The position numbers and the translations under genes were made by a program. This document shows, one piece after another, positions 35,584 to 47,500 of a stretch of 64,000 nt of DNA. Positions within the stretch are counted from its first letter, which is position 1, and each line of letters opens with the position of its first letter. Location: the NCBI GenBank assembly GCA_040954595.2, contig CM082577.2, forward strand, positions 9,548,001-9,612,000, written 5' to 3'. Origin of the DNA: Balanoglossus misakiensis (lineage: Eukaryota > Hemichordata). Under the pieces are notes generated by a model. It searched no databases and was not told the DNA's origin. It saw only the letters and a list, made by a program, of their open reading frames with translations.

Positions 35584-38500
35584 ATGCGCAAGCAAGTCGC
35601 CGGTGAGCACTCTGTACGGTTGGCCGAACATCACAACCCACCAACGAACCCGCAAGGTACCGGAGTGATGAGGAGTCTATCCCAACCCGCCCACGCCGAG
35701 GCCAGAGTGTATTTCTCGGAGCCCCCTCCCGCGGCGGCAGCCACTCACACGAATCTCAGCAGGCGGCAGTCGATGAAAGAGTAAGTCAGATAATGATTTA
35801 TTTTTTCCCCTCAAAATGTACATACAGTAAAACTCCAATTATCCGAACTGATAGGGGGACATTGATTTTGTTCGGATATGCAGACAGTTCGGTTATTCGG
35901 ATAACGATCGTATACAATAGAACTGTTTGGGGGACATGACAGCAGTTCGGATAACCAAACAATTTGGATAATTGGAGTTTTCATGTATTACCAATTGAAA
36001 TACTGTAAAACTTGTCTGATGGTCGCTTTCCATGTAGTGCAGTGATGTTCAGAGCAACCATCATGGTAATTAATTACATCCTGGCATTTCAGTTGGCGAG
36101 ACAGCTCTGCACTGAGCATGCCTGATATACCTGTGTGTCCTTAGTGTTCATAGTCTCGGTTACTCAGACGCCTTTGCTTCTTCCGGAAGAAGCAAAGGCG
36201 TCTGGGTAACCGAGACTATAGTGTTCATTGTTTTGAGAAAGCAACAATATGACATCACTTCACTGCACAAAAAAACACCACCCTGACAAACCAAGAGATA
36301 GCATGAATTTGACCACGTACAATTGAGAAACTTGTGACAACATGACGTAAATATCTTCTCATATTACACGAAAACAAAAACTTGAATTTTCCCACGGATT
36401 TTTTTACCAACAATGTTCTTTGTTTACGAGTAATTTTCACAAGCGGTAAATTACCGGAGTGAGTAGTTCGTCCACACACACCTTCCATCCCGCTTGTTGA
36501 CACGAGAGTGAAAAAAACTCGCCAAAATGAATAATCGTTCTCTACCATTTATTCATTTTGGGCGAGTTTTTATTCTCATAAACGGTGTCTTGTATCAAAC
36601 ATACTTAATGGAAAAAGGGCAGCGAGAGAGAGAGACTTTGTCCCTCTAACACCCTGCCCTTGGAATCAAGTTACTGGGATCTGGATGAGCTACTGTCATG
36701 TGCCTCTCAGTGACACGGTGTCACCCAGAGACTTCAAACGGCTATATTCGTCTGACGAACGAGTGCCATGCTCGAACTCTTGTGACCCGCGTCCCGTTTA
36801 TTTCTCACTGATTGAAAGACATCTGCTGATAGATCGTCCCGTCTGCCCTTCCAGCGACCTTTGCATTCTTTTCGTTTGGTTCTCCTTTCGTTTTTGTAAC
36901 ACATACATAGAGACCATGTTTCAGTCACTGATAGCAATGTCTGTAGATCTTGTGTCATACACGAAGATGGCACCCATCCTACAGTGTCACCAGTGCACAC
37001 AAACAAGATTCATTAATTTCCGTGATATATTACCACTCACCATATAAGTATAAACAGTCGGACGTCCAGTACCTCTTTAAGTTGCGTTTTACAACAGTGG
37101 TTGGCGTCAAGTCCACAATGGTTTGATAAAAGTCTGTTTCAGTCCAGCTACCCCATCTTTATCTCTATTCTTACCAAGCGCCTGAATTAAGCTGCATCTA
37201 TGTTTTTTTGTTTGAAACTGTTGACATACAAAATGTCATTGAGCTCACTATGTGTCTGCTTGTTACATGTACAAGAAACATACAGAATGTTCAATTAATT
37301 TATGATGCACCCCAACTGTGAGCAGTGAGCAGCTTTCAAAACCAGCTTTTCACTCAAAAATGACATTTTGGAATTTTGTTTTTCGTGAACTGTAGCTCCT
37401 AATTGGTTTATGCATGACCTGGTTGTAATCGTTGTTTTCAGTTTCGTAAATAGGGAGGGATCAGAGTCCAACTTGTTACTCTAGTTCCGGTAGAGATAAT
37501 GAAATGTTATCTGTGTCACTAATATAAGTTTTCTTGTACAGATCAGGCTACTTCAAAGTTGCATCCGACCTTGCGTTGGATTTCTCAGAATATGCGAGGG
37601 GGCTTCCTTTGTGTGTAGCAAACTTTGTTTTTATTGCTCGCCCATTTTTGTTTGTTTGGGGTCAAAAAAATGTCGCCAGAGAATACCGCCAGGAAATCGG
37701 TGGGCGTCTGTTAAACGGCCTACGCTGTTAAATACCTTCAGCGGTTCAAAAAAAATCTGTAGAATTTGCAGGAGTTCAATAAAAGTTCAGACAAGTCTCT
37801 TTTGTAGGCACCGTTCATTCTGTAAAATTTGGAAATCACAGAATGGCTTCCTGAAAATTTTAAAATCCAGTACAAATTTCTCCCGAGAGACACAGAATCC
37901 ATGTAGGCAATCTATAACGTTGTTCACATCATTCATCAATCCGATTGAAATTTAGGGCGACACAAAGTACATTTTGTAAGTGTCCTTTTGGGGAATAGAT
38001 TTGGGCCACATCCGTACTACATATACTAGTACCTGAATTTGGGCAGTCTCAGATTTTGTCTCCACCCTACTCCAGCTACCCACAAACCGCCATTTTACAC
38101 TCTGTCTTATTGCATATGACCATGTGAAGGCTCAACTTAGGCCAACGTAATGCGTCCACATGTGCAAATTTTGCGTCAGGCCAGATTTTAAGTCAGCCCT
38201 GAACCCCCTTCCTACCAGGACCAACCTAAGTCACCCCTAGGCTGACACAGGGTTGTCCATATTGGTTCTTTTACGCCGGCCCAGGCCCAGCACCAGTAAT
38301 ACACTGCCGTAAGCTGTCCAGTCTGAACACCCTTATTGTGAGTGTGACTGACTTTGCCATGTTGCAGTGCACTGTATCGATTTGATACAGAAGTTTGTCC
38401 CCAATGCTTAGTTTCCGGAACTGGCACTTGTGAACTTTTAACACTTCTAGTGCAAGTAGTGGTAATTTAAGCCCATCAGGGAACGATACTCTAAACAGCT

Positions 38501-41500
38501 ACTGCTTGTTGTGTTTCACACGTCTTCATCTGGGCTGTCTCACTGCCAAAAATCGGCGCGAGTGAGTGGTGCTTCCTTCAAAGACACTGTTCAGCGCAGA
38601 AGAACTTAATACTCCCAAGTGACAAGCATCTGTGATACAATTACATTGAAAGTTTTGTAAATGGCATCAGCAACTGTCTATGTTTTGTGCTATCGTGGCC
38701 ATTCTAGCTTAATTAAAATATCCATCGATCCGTGGCATTTGATCTGACAGGCTTTTGCGGTCAAAGTTTGGCAGAGTCGAGAAAAACTTGGGCACAAATC
38801 ATAATCTCAGTCCAGAAATAAAACATATTTCGCCACACATCATTTTGATTGAGAAATTCAAAACTGTACTGCATGTGGTGAAGTGATTCTGGGATTATGG
38901 TTTAAAATGTTGCTTGTTTGCATTTTTTGTGGGAAGACTTTATCACATTTTGATGGCACTTAAGTTGGATATTTATGATGACATGATTTAATAGTGGACG
39001 AGAGTTTATAAGTAAGCACAGTACGTAATTCAGAATGGAAGCCTACATGTATCTGTTCTAAGAATAAGTTTGATAAACCAACCATTGGCCCTCCCATGAC
39101 CTGCTTTGTTCTCAAGTGTCTCCCTACTTTGGGAGACACTTTCTAACTTCTTAGAATTTATTTGTGTTTATAGAAATCAAACTGCTGATTTGTAGGCATC
39201 TGGGTACAGTAACAAGTTTGAATCCAGTATGAATCATCATTGTATTCTTCTACCGTATATTAAAATCAGACATTTCTCTCTCTCTGTCGTTTTGTCCGCT
39301 GACCAGGAGGATAACGAGAGGGACGGCCGATTTCTTTGGCATCGGCGAAAACTGCTCCGAGGACCAGACGAAATGGAAGCAGAGGCGATGTCGGAGCCGC
39401 CGGTTCAGTCGCCGGTTCAAGAAGGACGTCAGGGAGCAACTGCAGAGGGAGAAGGAGGAGAAAGAGATGGAGCAGTTGCCGCAGATAGTCGACCCCTTAG
39501 GTAAGGTCAAAGGTCAAAGGTTCAGTTTAGAACAATGACCTGGATATTATAAATTTCTGTGGAAATGGGTTCAGCACGTGCAAGAGGACAGGAGTGATCC
39601 TTGCTGAATGAGATTTTTGTTTATTGCAACTGTGTATAGCTGCAAAACACGAACTCGTCACAGTGTGTCTGGGGTGCAGACGTTTTTTTCCCAAACATCC
39701 TGTCCATTAAGAGTGAAAGGCGATGTGGGCAGTTTCCGTTTTCTAAAAGGTCAAAGTCACAATTTACGAGGAGAGATGCAAATTACATGTACATCAGTGG
39801 ATGCGGGTTTTTATTCGCTGGTCAGTGTGCAAACATCTTCAGTGCTCCTGTGGAAAGTTTGTGCAGTGTGTTGATTGCGTCTGACCACTGACTGTGGCAA
39901 GTGTGGTTTCTGTTGGTGGTGTACGTGTTTTGGATAGCTGATGATAGGGCGTATCTGTGTGTAGTGATGAAGATATGTACTGTGATTGTTGTCTGTGAAA
40001 GTTTAGGTAAGAAGTGCACCCTACCTTACCCCTCCCCCTCTCTCCCCCACTCCAGTGAGGAGAATGTTTTCATCACAGTGGACAAAACTTGGTGGCTTTT
40101 CAGGGATTGGCACATTTTTGATAACCAGAACTTCGAGTTCACTTCAGAATCGATCCAATGCACCTCACAATATCATATTTCTTCTTCTTTTCCAGACACG
40201 ACACCGATCTTAAGTAATATTGAATGCAAGTGAAACAAAAAATGTTTTTCTTTCAAAAAAACCTAATGTGCTGCATTTGTTCACTCGTGTGTGTGTGTGG
40301 GAATGTGTGTTTAAAACTTGACTTGCTTCTTCATCACATGGATGGACTGTTAGAATGTTTGTCTATACACTGTGAAATCCACATCACTTGCATAATAATA
40401 TCTTTTTTTTTTCATTTGTTCAGGAAAAAAAACATTTTCATGCCTGTTATTTGAAAGTTTAAAGTTGAGAGTGTGGAAATTAATATAAAGAATATTTGAA
40501 AATTTGGATGAAGTTGATTTTTCATATGTTTGAATAGGTTTTCATAGCATTCATGATTAGAAAGTGATGTGCTGTTAAATTAAATATCACACATTTTGAA
40601 GAAGAAGTGTTTGATACTGCCATTGTATCTTTGCGCATGATTGCTTATGGAGGTGCTCGAACTGTGCCCCTCAAGTTATCCGGAATGACCATTTACGTAA
40701 ACACACATCTTGCATGGAAGTCCAGAGTGATGACTGCATATAATATGGCTTTTTTTTCTAACATGGCTGCCAAAAACTTTAAAAAAAAGATCGCACACGA
40801 CCTCTGACCTCAAGTCGCTTGTCACCATGGCTGCCGTTCTTTCATAACTGCACAATCCATCTCTCCTCGCAGCCAGGGGACGTCAGTTCCGAACCGGAGG
40901 TGACGAGGTGGACCTGGGAAGTCCGCCGCGGAGGCTGAGACCCACCATCAGCACGGGCACGGCGACGAGCAGCGTCGTGCGGCGACAGATGAGCAGAACG
41001 CAGCAGAGGGCACGGAGACAGTCCGTCGCCAAGATGGGATGGAAGACTCTAGCGACGGTGGTCTCCAAAGTGGCGGTAAGTCAACCAATCAACGTGCAAT
41101 TCTAAATTTTCATTCAACTCACTGAAATTAGGATGTTGATCTTACACACTTTCAATGCAGTTGAAATATATTTTTCATTGGCAGTGTCTTCTGACCAAAT
41201 TATAAATTGATGAATCACTGCTTTTTAAAACATGAATCAATACGGAATTATACTGCATAGCTCTATTTAGTACAATCAGATCAAAACTTATGGAACTGTA
41301 CTGTAAAACTCTTTTAAGTATAATCAGATGAATACTTAAATTTCCTAGTGGTTCTGTATATTCCCTAAAAGACAGTCAAACCACTGTTAAAGAGCTTTAC
41401 TTCTGTTATTGTACCAGAGTTAAACAGTTAGTTTAACATTTCAAATTTATAAGGATTGTTTACTTAAACAGTATTCTTACTTTGCATTTAAAAGTTTAGT

Positions 41501-44500
41501 GTTGAAACTTGGCTTTTCCACTCTGTGGTAGACTGTTAGCCCATTGACATTATGGAACAGACAAACATTTATGTCTGTGCGTTTCCCAGATTTGAAAAGA
41601 TATATTTTTAGAGCACAACTTCAGCAATGTGGCATGAGTATTTTAAAATATCCACCACCTAAAAGAACTCCTAGCTGAATCTCACAGTTTTGAGATTTCT
41701 TAAATCCCCCGTTCCCTAAATTGAATTCAAGCCCAGCCTTGAAAACAATATGTTTGGAATTATAACGATAGGATAGAACATTGCAACTTTGTGAAGTGAC
41801 TTTGTATATTGGCACAATTTACTCCATAGTAGTTCACTTGTTTCTCGTGTGTATTTCCGTCTCCTGTTTTTGTGAATTGCTTAATTTATTTTTTTGTAAA
41901 TCCAGGATTGCTCTGAAACACAGTCCTCTTAAAGACCATAAACTAATTTTAACATAAAAAGTGTCCCATATTAAAATCATAAAGTAAACAGCTGCTGTGC
42001 ATTGAAACGAATTCACCGACTCACTCCGTGAAAACTTCAAATCTTTTCTGCAGGGCACACCCAAGAGAGGCCCTTCCCAGAGTGCACTGGTGCAGCGGAA
42101 GGCGCCGAATATCCACAGTCGTAGTTTTGCGCCGTCGGCTCTGCTTGACGACAGCGACGAAGAGGATGAGTTGGACACCTCCTTCTTTAGTTCAAACGTG
42201 GTAAGATGTGGGGAAGAGAATGTTGCTTGCTAGAAGAGCACAAAAAATCTATTTGTGTTTTCGCACACAAATCACACCAAAGAAAAAAAAAACAATTTAT
42301 AGAATCACCAATTGCCATGCTTGTGGTTTGATTGTCATTTTCAAATCACCTGTTAAAGTGTGTGAAATGCACCCTTTTCATTAAGTACAATGCCCTCATG
42401 CAGCCATCATGGACTTGAACTCAAAGCGAGGCCAATGGCGAAAGTTGACCAATCACAGCAAGGGGAATTCCCAAGTGGCCTCGCTTTGAGATCAAATTCA
42501 TGAGGGGGCGCTAGACTGAGGGACATATAAGAAACAAATATCAACAGTTACATCTATTGTCATGCGATATTCCAAGATATTTTTGACTAAACTTAACATT
42601 AACAGCAAGTAGTACTGTGAATGATATTCAATTTATAAACATGAATGCAACTTAATGCAGATGGCCATTGCAGTGGCGGGACTTTGACTTGTTCTCACAC
42701 ATGGAATGTTACAACCTGTACAGCAGTTTGAGTAAGACGTCTGACAGCAGTATGGCAAAATGGCTAGCAAAAACAACCAGTTGGGATTATTCTTTGTGTG
42801 GCAGTTTATTTTTGCTGGTTCAAAATGTTGTGAAGCTCTCAATACTTTGGTTACCCCAGCTCATCAAAGTTACACTCCTATTATTTTTTAATGCTCTTAT
42901 GATTGGTATTTTGCCTGTACAAAGATATGAGCATTGTACCATACTAGCATTAAAATCTGATTATATAGTGGCATTTGCTGTACATAGAGCTGGGGGTGGG
43001 TGTACATGTTTTCAATGTTCATCATGTCACACTGGGTTTTGCCATATTACTGATCGGCCTCTTATGGGAAGTGCTGTAGTGTTTTCTGATAACTATACTA
43101 ACAACAGCTGAATGTCAATACATGTGTACTTACATTTCAGATCATTCTAATATTTGTCCCATTTGCACCCAAACCATAAATCTGTCCCATCCTTTGATCA
43201 TCATTATAATCCTGCAAGTGTGTTCCCCATCCTCACATTTTCTTGTTTTCACCGTTCCTCTGAAGATTTAACCCTTTCATCAACATGGTTCAGTCCAAAC
43301 CCATTGTTTCCTGTGGTAAAGTTAGACCTCTAAAGAGGGAACTGGGGTGGAAAGGGTTAAGAGAAACCTGCCTGTGCATGTTAACTTACCTGGTATGGTC
43401 ATGCATGTTAGGGGTGTTAATGGTTAAACATCATTCGTGGTTTTTATGGCATGGTGATCCCTCTTTTTTTGTTTTTGTTTAAACGAACCTTCCATGTTGA
43501 TTTTTCTTGTGGTTTCTTTTTTTTTTCTTTTTTCCCCCTCCTCTCTCTCTCTCCCTCTCCCTGTCTGTTTCTCTCCACGTTTCCTCCCGGCGTAGCTCTC
43601 TCCGACCGAGTATGATGAGGTGTTCTTTGATTTTTCACCCAAGACGCAACGGCGGTCCCTGGCCCCCATCCGGGAGGTGTCGGTGCCTTCCCCACTGAGC
43701 AAGGCGGAAGAAGCCGGGGTGTCAAAGGTCGTGTTTGGTGGTGCTGAGGACGAGGTGGATGCCACCGCTCGCACACATCCTCCTCTGCCGCCCGACTTCG
43801 ACGAGTTTGCCATACGGCCCGCGGAACTCATGCAAGTTCAGATGGTGTAAGTTATCTACTGTAAAACGAGTTATTTTCGCGATAGGAAATTTTCGCGATA
43901 TAGAAAGAGGCTACAGTTGCAGGAGGATCAATTTTGGCGTTCTCGTATTTCACTTACTGCATCATTATCTCTGAAAAACTTTTTATGCGACTTTTTATTT
44001 TCACGTCTTTTGGCTCTCGCTTTTTCGCGAAAATGTATTGCTCGCGAAAATAACAGTTTTACAGTATGCACTGTAGCTTTCGTTGTTTTGTTTTAATAGT
44101 ATATAGGGTTGTTTAGTGTATAGGATTGTCCTACTTTCGTGTCTCATTATGGAGCTAAATCTGGCCCAGTTCAAAGTGAAGGGGTCCTCGCGCCGCGTTT
44201 GTTTGTTAATGAACATTAGAATTCACCCACAAATACCCGGAATTAGATAATTTTAAGAATGATCGAAGCAGCCAACCGTAGCGTAGACGGGGCATGACAG
44301 CAACTGAAGATCCTGGTAGGTCGTGGCGACTGCTGTGGGTTTTGCGCTGGTGTGGGAGGACATATTCTCATCAAGGGGGACACCAATGTGGCGCGACGAC
44401 CTCCTTCCATTAACCTGGATCAAGTTGTGACTGAGATACAAGTTGTCACTTTGACCGTGTGTAGTCAACTGATTGGCGCAATGCATTAAATTAAAATTTC

Positions 44501-47500
44501 AGCCCGACTGGCGTTGGGTGGATGAAGAAGAAACAGGACGAGCGGTTCGACGTTGCCAAGACCGGGGAGAGGAAACCGATCCGACGTAACAAGATCGACC
44601 TGGACACCATTTTGGACGCGGCGTTCGACAACTCCGACCGGCACGAGTTCGGCAAAGGTCTGGTCGGACAGTGGCTGCACACCAAGTACAAACCGGAGAG
44701 GATGGACACGATGGTGGAAGAGCAGCTGGAAGAACTGGAGGCGGATCACAGGTGAACGAATTCTCCCAGATTATTGGAATTGTGTAGAAACTCTTGTGTG
44801 CCCAAAATGCGACACTCAGATATCGTTAATTTTTCATCTCTTCTGACTGATTATGCTATCTGGCCAGCAATCACTATGTCATGGAAATAATATAAACATA
44901 GCAAAAATAAGTTCAGGTTGATTTGATCTCAGTCCATCTATCACAAGTGTTCGCTCATGTACAAGATGACGTAGCACCATATTTGGACGTGACTCCCTAA
45001 CTTTGTGATAATGCAGCCAGAAGTGACCCTACCATTAGGGTGACTTAATCACAAGTATAAACTCAAACGACAAATCGTATACAAGTTTGCTATTTTATCA
45101 ACGTGAATGATACATGTTGTATTACAAGCTCTGTATTTTTTTGTGGCTGCCTCATATGGTGACAGCTGTATATGAAGGATTTCTGTTTGTCAAAAAAACA
45201 AACTGTAAACATTTACAGTAACTCTACATCCCGTATTCTTTTTCCTACAGACCCTATTTCACATACTGGATTACATTTGTACATATAGTCATCACACTGA
45301 TAGCTGTGGTGGTGTATGGTATCGGACCTGTGGGTTTCACCCAGAAAGAACAGTCTGCCCTGGTAATTAAAAGTATATCATTCTTCAGTGGTTGGACGAA
45401 AATCACATCTGCATGCAACCAAAACAAATACCGCAATATTGATGTTTTCAGAAGGCTCAAAATGCCCAGAATAAGTTTATGTGAATCATCTTCAAGCCAG
45501 TGAAAGCTGGACTTTTTTTAACGATTTTTTGACAATCCTAGGTGTATATACAGTATAGTCTGAATAGAGTTATTGTACATCCCATTTCCACTTCGTAAAG
45601 AAATGCTCTGGTGAACAGGATTGCAAAAGTTATAGGTAACCCTCCAAAATATGGCTGCCAGTGACCAATACTTGTACATGTTGTGTGAAACATGAAATGC
45701 TTGGGATATTTGCAGATATATTTAATGGGTTATAATAACATCCCTCAATTGTGTCCCTTGTCCTCTTTCAGGTTTTGATGTCCAACTTGGCTGTAGAAAA
45801 TGTTGGTTTCTACGAGCCTCAAAATTTCTGGCTGGGACCAAGATCTGTAAGTATTCGGTAAAATCTCCCTATAAGTCTAGATTAACACAAAAAAAACCTT
45901 CCAAAAAGAAAACTTTTCTTCTTGCAGTGGACCTAGTCATCGTGACTTTATAAAATCCCATATGTAAAGAAACATTTTATAATGATGCTGGAACATAACG
46001 ATGATGAATATTAAAAAATATTATTATGCCCTCACACTCCATACATTAAAATACTTTTGTTTTTACCTACCTCACCTTCATAGGCTGACCTGATTCACCT
46101 TGGTGCCAAATACGCGCCATGCATGCACACAGACATTAAAGTAGTAGACGCGATACAAAAGGACCAAGTTTATGAAAACAACACCGGATGTTGCATTCGG
46201 AACGACCAGTCTGGCTGCTGGCAGTCTAACCAGCAGTACTGCTCGGTAAGTTCAAAATACTACTTGGTTGTGTTTTGTCAAATTCAACATTTGGGGATTT
46301 CACAAGTGCGAAAACAAATACTTGGGGATCTAGCGACATTAACCAAGAGCTCAGATGGCTGTCATGTGGCAACAATATCATTCATTTGCCACTGGTTTCT
46401 GACTTGTGTGATGTTAAATGAAGAGGGGAGAATGACTCTACCGATGTACTCATAACTGTGCTGATTGTAAACATTTTTTTTTTCAAAAATAGGGTAGAAA
46501 TAAATATGTCCTACACCTTATAACACCTTAAAAAACAGGCAGTGCAGGGAAGGGATGGATTTGTGTGCATTGTTCGAAACCTATTAGCGCTATAGTTTGG
46601 TCCATCTATCCATTGTCTATCGTTAAGTTGGACCTCTACAGAGGGAAATGAGAGTGAAAGGTTTAAATTGTCGTGGAAAAGTAATCGGAAACTTCTGTTT
46701 CAGGAAACGTTTGCCACATTCGAGAAATGGTCAGTGGATAACCCAGGACCGGACAACAGAGTATCGGGTGCAGTGTGCGGCCAGGATCCAAGGTGAGAGA
46801 GAGAGAAGGGGTCAATGAACTCTTCATTTTGTAAACGCGGATCAAAAGTTACATTTTATACAGTGTAATAGTTTTCCTGTGACCTTCCCATGCTATTGCT
46901 CCCTTGCACCCCCTGGTGTGTTCCAACAGAGCATGTCCCTTACTCACACTTTTGTTTCTGTTCCAACAGAGCCTGCAATTCACCGTCGAGTCACATACCT
47001 CACCTCTGGGCAGACGACCTTTCCAAATGGCCGATCTGCATAGAGCCTGTGGAAGAGAGCCCTCTCCCCAACATGAAGTGCGACATGACGGGTCATCCGT
47101 GCTGCATCGGCATACAAGCCGAGTGTCAGATACACACCAGGGAATATTGTGATTTTGTCAACGGCTACTTCCACGAGGAGGCAACGTTGTGTTCGCAGGT
47201 AACAAAAAAAAACATTATCATCATCTCAACTTTGATCAAATACATACGATATTTCATCCACCATTTTGATCCCAATTTCTGAAACATGGAATTATGGGTA
47301 ACAGGGTCATACATCTGCCTAAAACATAGGCCACCGCACCACGTATTTCATCACATTGTGATCTTTTATGATCGTGTGCGGTTTCCCTGAAGGCTCATGG
47401 GTAATATTCTGATGATTGACACGTGCTTTGCATTGCGGATCTGCAGGTCAAGTGTATGGACAGCATCTGCGGTTTGATTTCCTTCACCAACCCAGAGTCT

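Noticed and set aside
42668-43111. 147-codon frame in an iRhom intron
   Set aside because: Lies between two well-supported exons (42054-42200 and 43596-43846) that join in frame without it; no recognisable domain.
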